Position numbers and translations under genes: made by a program. The notes beneath the pieces are model-generated. The model had not been told where the DNA came from. It saw nothing but the letters and a program-made list of their open reading frames with translations, and ran no database searches. A stretch of 64,000 bases of DNA from Apostichopus japonicus (lineage: Eukaryota; Echinodermata; Holothuroidea; Aspidochirotida; Stichopodidae): NCBI RefSeq assembly GCF_037975245.1, contig NC_092570.1:1679501-1743500 (forward strand), read 5' to 3'. Below, one piece after another: positions 47,393 through 57,800 of this stretch; the stretch's first letter is position 1, and every line of letters begins with the position of its first letter.

Positions 47393-47429
<37 letters not shown>
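47332..47429. repeat. GAT/TA/CT/TA compound microsatellite
   Basis: GATGATGAT passes into (TA)n at about 47337-47362, degenerate TATAAATC, (CT)n at about 47394-47409 and a second (TA)n. Confidence 0.9.
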
Positions 47430-47663
47430 CATGGGCGAGGACCCCTTCATCGGAATAGGCTGCAACGAAATCAGGACCAATCTCCCTTCATCTTAAACAT
47501 GTTATTTGAATACTAAACATCACATATATGATATACGTTAAGTTCACACTTTAAATTGGTTAAGCAGTGCCCACTTAAAGGTACTCATTTATGTCAAGCG
47601 AGTTAACGCATCACTGAGTCTATTGAAATTTTGGTTATTCACACGCTGCGGTTGCATACATAT

Positions 47664-47666
<3 letters not shown>

Positions 47667-47722
<56 letters not shown>
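47667..47722. repeat. (TA)n microsatellite
   Basis: About 55 bp of alternating TA. It abuts the left arm of the inverted repeat. Confidence 0.95.
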
Positions 47723-47725
<3 letters not shown>

Positions 47726-47850
47726 ATAATATACTTAACTAAACTATCATCATACTGCTACTCGGAGTTTCACGTGTGCGGTGCGCGAGCCGCACACGTG
47801 AAACACCGAGTAGCAGTATGATGATAGTTTAGTTAAGTATATTATGTGAT
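47721..47850. repeat. Long inverted repeat, 61-bp arms, 8-nt loop
   Basis: Left arm 47721-47781 and right arm 47790-47850 are reverse complements with a single mismatch; the loop is TGCGCGAG. The stem tip contains CACGTG. The near-perfect pairing implies recent origin, selection or an assembly/cloning artefact. It sits between (TA)n tracts beside a Penelope-like fragment, so it may be a retroelement terminus. Confidence 0.9.
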
Positions 47851-47907
47851 ATTCTAGCTCTGCCTTGGCATAGAGCACCCTTTGTGAATATTGACCAACA
47901 TTCTATG

Positions 47908-47918
47908 TGATATATATA

Positions 47919-47958
<40 letters not shown>
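47908..47958. repeat. (TA)n microsatellite
   Basis: Alternating TA, lightly interrupted, adjoining the end of the Penelope-like fragment. Confidence 0.95.
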
Positions 47959-47959
<1 letters not shown>

Positions 47960-48097
47960 GATGATCTGGAAATGGAGCGGACTCTCTGAATGGCTTCACG
48001 CACCCTTCTGGCACTATGGCCCTTGGCAGTAAGGTGTTTTTCTAAAGCATCTGTATGGCGAATGAAAGAGTTATTGTTAGAGCAAATGCGACTGTCC
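47959..48097 (-). mobile_element. Penelope-like element fragment
   Basis: The minus-strand translation contains SRICSNNNSFIRHTDALEK followed by HLTAKGHSARRVREAIQRV. This matches the RICS...F..R...L...L..RG...V..AI.R.R pattern found downstream of the reverse transcriptase core in Penelope-like elements, and it aligns with ICSTEVDFDSRTKELSQHLL in the larger element at 50-51.7 kb. Only about 45 codons survive; one end is a (TA)n tract. The sequence differs enough to be another subfamily. Confidence 0.6.
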
Positions 48098-48410
48098 CCC
48101 ACTCCTTCTCCCCTTGTTCCCTCCCCCACCCCCTTTCACTCATCCTCCCACATCTCTCTTCCCTTCCTTTTTCTCCACACCTTTCTGTCTTCGTCCTTCT
48201 CCAGTGTATTCCCTACCCTGTTCCTTTAATCCTCTCTTTGTCCCTCCACTGTTTATCTCCTACCTCTCCTCTTTCCCTGCTGCTTTCTTTTCACCATCCA
48301 TTGTCCACTTATAATCCCCTTTCATCTATCTCATTGTGTTCACCGTGCTCATTAACCTGTCTGTTTTTTGTGCGTGATTTTGTCCCTTCTGTTACTGTAC
48401 TTGTCATTTA
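48098..48410. repeat. Pyrimidine-rich low-complexity stretch
   Basis: CT-rich on the plus strand with many CCC and TTCC runs. Open frames across it are compositional, not genes. Confidence 0.8.
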
Positions 48411-48411
48411 G

Positions 48412-48448
48412 CCTCTGAAGAAGATCCTGCTAGGATCGAAACGTCAGG
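48412..48448 (+). ncRNA. Hammerhead-like motif
   Basis: CTGAAGA, then a GATCC/GGATC stem with a TGCTA loop, then GAAA and CGTC, with CCT/AGG able to pair as a short stem I. This has the CUGANGA...GAAA core of hammerhead ribozymes, which Penelope-like elements are known to carry in their terminal repeats. Stem III is minimal, so activity is uncertain. Confidence 0.5.
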
Positions 48449-48532
48449 TCTACTTACTTTTACACATTCTCTTACACAGGCTCTCTAGTGGATAAGCAGT
48501 TTGCTAACAGTTTTATTTTCTTTTTCTTTTTT

Positions 48533-48830
48533 ATTGTCAATAGAAATGAAACCAAAATATCATGTTTTATCACCTTTGCCTTTTACGGTATGAAGCATTT
48601 AACAATTATGCAATTATGCATTAAGCCGAACGAATCTACTTTTCATTTTATATTGTCTTTAGATATTAAACCAAAATATCATGTTTTTTTCACTTTCGTC
48701 TTTTAAAGTATCAAGCATTTAACAATTATGCATTAAGCCGAACGAATCTCCTTTCCTTTTTAATTGTCTATAGATATGAAACGAAAGGATTATGTTTTGT
48801 CACATTTGTCTTTACCGTATTGTTATTGCC
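48533..48830. repeat. Three degenerate ~115-bp tandem repeats
   Basis: Copies begin ATTGTC at 48533, 48652 and 48763. Each includes AACAATTATGCATTAAGCCG or a close variant where complete; the third is partial. Confidence 0.8.
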
Positions 48831-48996
48831 TTTGGCAAAGAGCCGGAATAACATCACACTTAGACCATTGCAGTAATTAGGTCACATCAGTTCTATTAGC
48901 CTAACACTTTCCCAGCTTAAAAGAATTGCGCATATTGAAGACTCTGTGACGAATAGCAAAATCAAACTACCGACAAAACTACGAAAAGAGTGCAGC

Positions 48997-49623
48997 ATGT
49001 GTAATCGAAAGGGATGTTTAGAACTCTTTCTCCAGTGGATGACTATCCTAGAATTGTGCATTTCCATGGTTCCAGGTAAACCTATTGTATAAGTTAAGTT
49101 TAAGGGTTAGAATATTCACTAAGTATTGTAAAATACGACCATGGTTTAACAGGTTGCAGTGGTTACGTCGTTTTATATTGGCACCATTACTTGTGGCAAT
49201 TACACAAACACTGCTCTTATTGTTAAATAAACGGATGCATTAAGGTTCACTTAGGATCAAATACGTGACCAGCTAATTCTCATTTTGTTTTCCAACCTTT
49301 CTCAAACACGGTAGCCCAAAGTCAGAAAGAGAAATTTGTTGCTCTTGGGGAAGTCGCTGAAATGAATTGTGTGTTCGAGTTCGTCTATTCGGACTTCCTT
49401 ATTTTATGGAAATGGAACAATTCTGAGATGTTGAGTCACCGATATGATGAATCCGTCATAAAAACAGATGGCAAGCGTATCTTTACAATATGGTCAAATG
49501 GAAGAACTGCTCGTTTGAAAGTCACGAATTTTACCCTCCAAGATGTTGGACAATATTCTTGCTACAAGAGATATCTTTTCTCAGGAAAACCAGAAATGTG
49601 TGAATGGTTGATCAATGCTCAAG
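48997..49623 (+). CDS. Ig V-type domain protein, spliced gene model
   Basis: Predicted exon 1 (48997-49075) encodes MCNRKGCLELFLQWMTILEL and six more residues, a plausible signal peptide, and ends in phase 1 at CCAG|GTAAAC. Exon 2 (49315-49623) follows an ACGGTAG acceptor and ends at CAAG|GTATGT. It is a symmetric phase 1-1 exon of 309 nt, as expected for Ig domains. It shows Ig V-set hallmarks: a B-strand Cys (AEMNCVF), Trp in the core (ILWKWNN), and LKVTNFTLQDVGQYSC with the F-strand Cys. A possible third exon (49735-49769, TTTCCTTTAAG acceptor) adds about ten residues and a stop, giving a secreted single-domain protein. Alternatively more domains lie downstream and were disrupted by the retroelement. 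Function unknown; recognition or adhesion is typical of the fold. Confidence 0.6.
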
Positions 49624-49840
49624 GTATGTTACAAACTGTCACAAGTAGCTCAGTTTGATAATTACGACATCCGAGGACTTTTTCAATGTAATTTAAGCTC
49701 TTAACCTTATGCCTCATGTGTTATTTCCTTTAAGGTGGTCCGCAAATTGTTCATGTCTCATCCGAATGACAAAACGAAATCGCATCAGCAGAGTGCTGCC
49801 TTCAATCGACAGATGCTCATATCGCTTCTTAATTAATTTC

Positions 49841-49848
<8 letters not shown>

Positions 49849-49936
<88 letters not shown>
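49849..49936. repeat. (TA)n microsatellite, ~88 bp
   Basis: Long uninterrupted alternating TA, immediately adjoining the 3' end of the Penelope-like element. Confidence 0.95.
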
Positions 49937-49939
<3 letters not shown>

Positions 49940-50060
49940 ATAACGGAAAAACTGTTAAACAACTATGCTGCATTTAAAGAAAGGCTGGATCTCGAGTGAG
50001 ATACAATAATTGAATTAGGTAAGTGATTGGAAGTAAAACGGCCAATGTTTGGTTTCTGCA

Positions 50061-50095
50061 GAGCTTTCGAGCAAAACTTGCTCTTCTTCAGTGTA
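50061..50095 (-). ncRNA. Degenerate hammerhead-like motif in PLE 3' region
   Basis: On the minus strand CTGAAGA is followed by a GAGCAA/TTGCTC stem and GAAA, then GCTC instead of CGTC. Position in the 3' untranslated part of the element agrees with known Penelope-like hammerhead motifs. Confidence 0.45.
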
Positions 50096-50284
50096 TGATC
50101 ACCGAAAGTGACAAGGAGTAGCAGGAATTGAAACTACTTTATAGAGAAGATGTCGGCATGGTTGTAAAGGCAAAGCGACTTACTGATTTCTGCTGAATTG
50201 AGCAGAAGTTTTAGAAATTCGGATTATTTTAATCCGCGTCGGATTATTTTAATCCGATTCCGTCGTAATTGTGAAGGAATTGTT

Positions 50285-51703
50285 TTAGTTTATCTGGGAC
50301 GGCAAATCGTTTCTGATGTTTAAACCGAATGGTGCCGTGGTCTTTAGGTTTAGTTCCCAGAAATTTTCTTTCGCTTTCCTAGATTTATCTGTCCAAGAAT
50401 CGTTCTGGTCAATGGCAATAACACGCAAATTCTCAATTGAATGATTTTGGAGATTGAAGTGATTTGCAACAGGTTGGTAGATCTTTTTTGTTTTGATCGC
50501 CGATCTATGTTGTGTCATTCTCATTCTAAGAGTGCTTCTTGACTCTCCAATGTATTGTAAGTTACAAATATTGCAGTAGATGAGGTAAATGACATTTTTG
50601 GATAGGCAGTTAATTTTGTGCCGAATTTGGAACGTGCGTTTGGTTTGGTTGCTCTGAAAGGCCCCGGTCGAATCGACAAGTAAGCACGTTTTGCAATTTT
50701 GTGTACAGGGCGATGATCCTGTAGTTTCTGTTTTGCTTTCCCCTAATGGGGTGTCATCCCGAAAGGATGCCCGAACTAAGATATCCCGTAGGTTGCTGGG
50801 TCTTTTAAAAGCGATGACAGGTAATTCTGGGAAAACTGATTTCAGGCGTTCGGTGCCTTGAAGTAGGTGAAAATTCTTCTGAATGATATTAGCCAGTGGT
50901 GGGAGACCAGGGTGGTATTCAGTAACCAGTGGTACCCTTTTGGAACTGGTTTGACGAATTTTGCACGTTAATGTTTCGGTACGGGGTTTGCTTTTAGCCT
51001 TTTTGATTGCATTTTCAATAGTACCCCGAAAATACTGTCTGTTTAGGAGGTGTTGTGACAGTTCTTTAGTGCGTGAATCAAAATCGACTTCAGTGGAGCA
51101 AATGCGTCGAATGCGCAACGCTTGACTGTACGGAATATTTCTGGTACAGTGACGTGGATGGCAACTGCTTGGTAAGAGGTAGTTGTGCTTGTTCGTGGGT
51201 TTCTTGAACAAGTCTGTTTTGAGTGAACCATTTTGTAGGGTCACAGTGGTGTCCAGGAAGTGAACGCCATGTCCAGAAAAATCAGCAGTGAATTTGATAG
51301 TGTGATGAAACGAGTTTATGTCATCAATGAGGAGTTTTAGATTTGCCTCACCATGGGTCCATATCATAAAGATATCGTCAATGTAACGTAACCACGTGTG
51401 TGGTTTCAAGTTTTGTCGAGATAGAAATTCTTTCTCGAGGTTTCCCATAAAGATGTTGGCAAAAGACGGTGCCATTTTGGTACCCATTGCAATGCCATGA
51501 ATTTGGAAGTAGTGTTTGTTGCCAAATACCAGATTATTGTTAGTCAAGATTAGTTGCATTAATTCGGCCAATTCTTTTTTCGTGGGAGGTTTGCCACGTT
51601 TCAGTTTGAATGCTTTTGTGCAGGCCGAAATGCCCTCTTCGTTAGGGATATTTTTGTATAACGAAGACACATCCAAGGTAACTAACAAAGTTGATAAGGG
51701 AAG

Positions 51704-51706
<3 letters not shown>
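50285..51706 (-). pseudogene. PLE reverse transcriptase / GIY-YIG endonuclease, partial
   Basis: The frame is open for more than 470 codons but has lost its N-terminus. Palm motif A is present (TLDVSSLYKNIPNEEG, catalytic Asp), then motif B (GIAMGTKMAPSFANIF), motif C (YIDDIF, catalytic DD) and a downstream HFLDTTV. A Cys-rich linker (CTQNCKTC) precedes a GIY-YIG nuclease (VIYLIYCNICNLQYIGES, then an Arg-rich helix RMRMTQHRSAI). RT plus C-terminal GIY-YIG identifies an endonuclease-bearing Penelope-like element, perhaps of the Poseidon/Neptune type. The frame has no internal stops, so insertion was probably recent. Confidence 0.9.

Positions 51707-51735
<29 letters not shown>
51707..51735. 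repeat. (TA)n microsatellite
   Basis: Alternating TA at the truncated 5' end of the Penelope-like element. Confidence 0.95.
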
Positions 51736-51737
<2 letters not shown>

Positions 51738-53918
51738 CAACTTTAGCAGTCAAAGTCACGTCCTATGTAGTATGTATCGTAAAGACAGGGACTATGAAAC
51801 TCTGTTCATATACTTTGTGAATGTATCTGGCAACAACAGCGTGAATCACGACATCTTGACAATTGCTCTGAACATGTCTTTGTTACTCTTAATAATTTAA
51901 TCATATATTTACAGAGGGAAGTATTATTTCTGCGTAATTCTGACCAAATCTCCCTCCAGGCTCTATCGTCTAGAGCAATACACTATAATAACGATACCTG
52001 AAATCCTTAGCAAATCATGTAGATATAGATCGCGATCCTTGTATCTCGTTATTTTACATCATTTCTTTTACCATAATAAAGCAATAAAGTTCGAAGTTTT
52101 CAAGTCAATATTTTATTTAATGGGATACAATATAAATTTAGGACTTAATAAGTGCATATATGTTCACGACCGTTAGCTGTTCTACTTTGTCAAATGAAAA
52201 CGCCCAAACTGACTACATTTATTCTCATTATCAATAGCGAAATGGGTTCTTTTAGGCACTTTTTGTAGCTGGGAGAAATAATTACACAAATCATTTTGTC
52301 GAGAAATAAAAGAAAACCGGGTTAAAAATCCATTATCAATTCTTTTAGTTCTTCAATGATTATTAAGCTCTTTTTTAGATCATAGTCTCTTTTGTTTTTA
52401 ATTCCTCGCAGGAGTCTTAAAAAAGTTAACTTAGCAGTACCGAGGAAATGTTAAACATCGATCAAACTGTATTATTATATTTTATTCTTTAAACTTTGTT
52501 TTTTGCAATTAAGCTATGAGAAACATTTCTGTGTAGCTTCAATTACTTAAAGAGCCAAGGAGAGTATCTCATGATCTACTGGAATTAGAGAAGAAGAAAT
52601 CAATTCCTCTGGGTATCTTTAAAAGCAAGAGGAAGAGGTAATTGTTTTTTTACCCAGGTGATTCACAAAGGAGGTTATTCAACTTGTTAGGTAAGGCATA
52701 AGTAGCCAGTGAGACAAAAGTGTGCAAGGAGAATTTATTTATAAGCTAACCTTATCATCCTGTTCGATGATAGTCTGTGTGTTGAAAAATCCATGGGATA
52801 TACAAATTAAGTTAGATATTCGCATATATATATATATTTATATATATATATTTTTTATATATATATTATATATATATAATATATATAATATAAAATATAT
52901 ATATATGTATCTATATTTATATATTCACTAGGTGTTTCCCTTTCGAAACCGTTTCATTACGTGAGTATTTTGTGTGACGTTAAAGAGGTCCATGAGTGTA
53001 CTAGGGGGAACAGACAAACGTTGATCAATATTTCTTTGCAGCAGTAAAATATATTTCCCGTCACTCTTTTCGATACATTTCAAGTGACAGCAATCTATGA
53101 AGTAGCTTCGTCTTGAATTTTATGACAATTCATGACAACGCAAGCACAGTTAAAGGAAGCAAGTTTCTTCGAATGAGAAACCAATATTAGGAACTTACAA
53201 CAAGAATGGTTTACTAGCAGGAAATCCCCCGCCCCAACCCTACCCCCCCCCCCCCGCCCCACTACCAACAGCCATACTCTTCAATCTTGATAGGTAGATT
53301 TAATATCCAATGTTTAAAATTTCTTTTCCTTTTTTTAACAAACGTTATTGCAAAATAAAACGCCTAAGTCCATTAATCAATGGAACCACAAGATGAGTCT
53401 TTTTCCCCAAAGTAAGTCGTGAATTATTTTCCAATGAGTTTTAAATTTTTACAGCCACTAATAAAAAATAGTTTAGGAAGTGGCTTCGTGTTTGAGGGCA
53501 TTAATAAAATTTCCTATACAACGATGTTTTCCTGAAATAAGATCCTTCCAGTATAACCGCAAAATTGTTCATAAAACAGCTGCTTAATTTCAATTTTTTT
53601 CATAACCATCTCTTCAGCACTTACCATGTTTCAGAGTTAATTTCATTGTCTCGCCGTAAATTATAACACCCAACATGTTTGATTTTTATAGACTCCATGC
53701 AGTCGTTCATCATAATGTACATAATCGTCTACTGTAACTTGGTTTTAGCACTCACATATAAACACTCACAAATTAAAAAAAAAAAGAAACATTTCTTGTA
53801 TTCCAAATATTTCATCGGCAAATATTACACCCCCCCCCCCTTTCTTGTAAATGAATGGTAACAAGGCAGTGAGTTATTTTCGTTCGTGTATGTTTGTGCA
53901 TGTATGCGTGGGTGTATC
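51736..53918. other. Gene-free AT-rich region
   Basis: No supported gene. It contains an imperfect (TA)n block at 52823-52923 and C-runs near 53245 and 53830. Confidence 0.6.
52823..52923. repeat. Imperfect (TA)n-rich block
   Basis: TA repeats interrupted by T-rich and ATAAAATA segments. Confidence 0.9.
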
Positions 53919-53926
53919 TGCGGTTG

Positions 53927-54290
53927 CAGTGGCGTAGGAAGTTATTTTTGAGTGGGGGGGGAGCTGAAGGCTGATGGCCGGCCTGGGGGAGGGGTCTAAG
54001 GGGAGGGGGTGTCCTCCTGAATTTTTTTGCATTTCCAGGTGGCCTCAGATGCAATTTGGTGCAATATAGCACACTTCAACTCCCACTCCATTTTGTAAAG
54101 AATTTTGCATTTTCACCTGGCCTTAAATGCAATTTGGTGCTCCAAATGAGATTTTTTTCTCATTTGGAAATGAAAAAGGGGTTTTCTGACTTGCGGAGCG
54201 GGGGGGGGGGGCGGAATGATACTTCCGCCCCCCATATTATTCACTGGGGGGCTGGCGCCCCCCCCAGCCCCCCCGGTTCCTACGCCCTTG
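53927..54290. mobile_element. hAT-type MITE, 364 bp, with 8-bp TSD
   Basis: Left end CAGTGGCGTAGGAAG and right end TTCCTACGCCCTTG form short terminal inverted repeats. The flanks are TGCGGTTG on both sides (53919-53926 and 54291-54298), an exact 8-bp target-site duplication as made by hAT transposases. The interior is non-coding, with G-rich and C-rich tracts that can pair near the right end. Confidence 0.85.
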
Positions 54291-54542
54291 TGCGGTTGTA
54301 TTTTATCCATATCGTTGTTATTGCGAGGCAATCTTTTGAAGTATACCCGTTAAAGGTTCCCTTTACAATAATGAACTCGAAAACTGTGAAGTATTCGGAA
54401 AATTTCATGACACTGGTGTTCATCTTCCGGTTTCAGTATAAGGCACCACAATCGTCAAACTCTTAATACATATCTCCGTCGCAACTGCTCTAAGATCGAT
54501 CAGGGTCGAGGGGAGGGAGGGGGTGGTGTGTAGGTGTAGCGG

Positions 54543-54829
54543 CAGTGACGTACACAGAATTTCAAATGGCATTGACCTTTATGCTAAATGACAGAGGCGG
54601 AGACAAGATTTTATAAACGTGTGGCTCGTATGGCTCATATAAGATCTAGGGTTCACCCTTCCCATAGGGAAGCAAATCAAGTTAAAGTTTTGACGTAAAT
54701 GATGCATTCTTAGATTATAAATTAGGTCACTAAACGTAATGTTGTGGTAATAAATACTTTTAAGTTTTGACGAACGAAATCACCCGACTGAGCGTTGCAC
54801 CCTCCCCCTTTTGCGTACGTACACCACTG
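54543..54829. mobile_element. hAT-type MITE, 287 bp, with near-perfect TSD
   Basis: Left end CAGTGACGTACAC and right end GTACGTACACCACTG are imperfect inverted repeats starting CAGTG. Flanks are TGTAGCGG (54535-54542) and GGTAGCGG (54830-54837), matching at 7 of 8 bases. No coding capacity. Confidence 0.75.
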
Positions 54830-54837
54830 GGTAGCGG

Positions 54838-57800
54838 CATTCTGTATCTGTGTTAATTACAAACTATTTTAATTCATGTTTCCAATTAGATAATATGGAC
54901 TAGACCTACTTCTCAAATGCCTTGCCTTGCAATTAAGGGGTTATTCTAAACCACTTTTACAGGTAATCTATCATATGTAGCCATCAAATCTGTACCGTTC
55001 AACATCTTACGTTCATTCACAATTCACTGACGTCCTCCACTTTCATAGCCGATATAGGCTCTAACCGAGTGTGCTCTAAGAAATTTATTAAACGACCGAG
55101 GTGCAAGCCTACTGTTATACTACCTCATACGCCTAGACATTATACGGCGCTGTTCTTTACGGTATAGCCCCCCCCCCCCCTTTGTGGCGCAGTACCAACA
55201 TAGGAGAGTTATACACGTAATAAAGCGAGGAATGCACGCAGCTCATTAATATTTTGTACATCTTCGGATAGATTCAAAGGTATAAAACCAAGTTTGCTGA
55301 CGGTAACTTTTTATTTTTAATCCAAGTTTATAAAATCTCGATGTCGTTCAAGAATATCATTCCGTGTCCACACAACGTGACTAATCACGTTTCATTTCCA
55401 AAGAAGAAAACAAAATGGACGTTTTTTTTTTTTCTCTTAAGGTTTACAATCTGCTATTTGCATGTTTATTATGCCTTATATTATGTGACAAATATTTAAC
55501 TGACGGAATGTTGAGAATTTAATCAAATTCATTCATTCTTTCGTTCATTATCCTTACTCGCTGAACAATTTCTAGGCTGGTGTATCGGGTTTGATCAAGT
55601 ATACACTCGTATATAGTAATATAGCAACAGTGTATAATGTTTAATCATTTAGACTTGTCTCAATTTACCATCTTTTTAATATAGACCCTTCAGAAGATCT
55701 CATCATTTGATGGTTTATTTCTCACCTTGAACTCCCGCTGGATTTAGTCTAGCAACAAATCTTGGTAATATCACTGCCCTCTCTACGTGAACGAACCTAC
55801 GGAGAAAATGTAAGAAAACAAAGGGAAAAAATGAACTTTATTATTAATTTACAAGATTATACAAGAATTGCCATGTTTATATTCATATATATATTTAAGG
55901 ACCGTAAAATGAGAAAACAACAGTATTACATATATATATATATTCTGATCATTCTTGTGAACTGTTACCATCGTAACGTCATCTCAAACCGACCACATAC
56001 TTTTTTTTTATTCACAAATTTCACTCTCTCAAACACTTTGGATAATAACGGTCGAGCGATACCACCCGATTAAAGTTTTTTTTCTTTTCATCTTTATTTT
56101 TGTATACATAATATTTTACGTATTGCAAGGTGGAAAAGTACATGTGAATTTCACACTTGCATATTTATGTACATGTGAGAGGCGTTGATCTATACCAGAT
56201 ACGTTTTCAGTGTTTTACAGTCTTACAATTAAACATATGGTTAATTGAGATGTCTGGTTGGGTAGTACCACTTTGTAAAAGGGACGAGTGTGATATTTAT
56301 TTTGGTAACACTTTGAAGCACGATAATAAACAAACAGGTTATAAGGGAGGATGAGGGGTGGGGGGGCAAAGTGCTCCCACGGAAATGTCGAGGGACGAAA
56401 AGGGATCGCTAAAACTCCGTACGCAAAGTCGTAAACACTGGTAAAAATGATTAATATGATGATATATGATGGAAATGATGTCACCATTGTGGATATAAGC
56501 CTCCTTAACGAAACAAAATATTCCAAGAGGAGAGGGTCCCTCCCCCTTAGACACCCATGGGCAAAATGTTGTACCCCTCCCCTTCAAAATTCGAATTCGT
56601 AACTGTATAACCAGGGTCTATATGATGCCATGAAAATGCATATCCAGGTAAGCGTTAATTAAACTCGGACTCTTAAAATGGGAGGGGAAGGGCAGAAACA
56701 TTGGTTTTACCCCCTTGTACTACAGAGGGCTAGCTATACGCATGCCTGCATTGACAGTTAGTCCTAGACAGAGTGGTTATTTTGAACAGTCCAAGTCTCT
56801 TGAATATCTTCATATCAAAACAATTTGGTGGTGGAGGAGGGAGGGGGTGGCGTATAATGGGAGGTGGGTGAGGGTTAGTTGTAGTGGTGGGGAGGGTGAG
56901 AGATGGCGTGTAAGTGGTGGGAGAGGGTTAACCAGCGTGAAACACAATCTCATGAACTAATTAGTTTAATTCACCTCACAGTTTAACGTACCTCCATTGT
57001 TATTCATCAAAGATTTATATTCATTGAAGAATTGATCTGTTGTTATAGTTTTGTGCATTTTAAACTTTATTTTTTTCGTTACAAATGAAAATATTTGTTT
57101 AAGCGAAATTTTGCATCTTAACCCCCCCCCCCTACCCCTCCTACCCCTCCCCCTATTTATCTTTCTCTGTAATTGAATTCTACATTAAGAGATCAATGTA
57201 CAGATTGACGATCATTACATTTGAAGTATAATCCTCTTCAAGAAACGACACCTTGGAGACTACGTTTATATTTTTCTTCATTACTAACGTTTATCCGATC
57301 ATTTCCTTACAATATCAAACGGTGATATACATAGCTATGAATCTTTATTGTCTCATGTCACGGCGATGGAAGGAATAAAATGAAACAAAAACAAACCAAA
57401 AGAAGAAGAAGAAAAACATTCCATCGGAAGCTAAATTCCCACAGCACCATCAGCAAATAAAACTGTTTGGACAAAATCAGCAAATTCCACTCCACTCTGA
57501 TCAGTTTATAAACCAAACCATTATATACATATGCAATGATGACGTCATGTTTTATTACAAAGATATATCTTATACTTTTTGACCAAGAACCTATTGTATA
57601 TTTCGAATTCTATTGGGAATCACCAAGGTCTCTCTTGAATCCCCACCCCCCCCCCCCCTCAAAAAAAAAATTGTCTAAATATTGACTATATAGGCATTGT
57701 TTGAATATAGACACAAACACGAAACCCTCAAGATATACGTAAACATAAATTTTCAATTTGACAACACAAGACATACGTTTATGAGTGTATATACTGAAGA

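Larger units (their letters stand above)
49937..51706 (-). mobile_element. 5'-truncated Penelope-like retroelement
   Basis: A minus-strand element lies between two (TA)n tracts. Its coding part (51706-50285) is uninterrupted and its 3' region carries a degenerate hammerhead-like motif. The 5' end, with the N-terminal part of the reverse transcriptase, is missing and replaced by (TA)n. The position suggests insertion into a TA-repeat target with 5' truncation. Confidence 0.88.

Noticed and set aside
48055-48411. 118-codon Pro/Ser/Leu-rich frame
   Set aside because: Produced by the pyrimidine-rich low-complexity tract; no homologous protein features.
49709-49999. Frame containing a long Ile-Tyr repeat
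   Set aside because: Translation of the (TA)n microsatellite.
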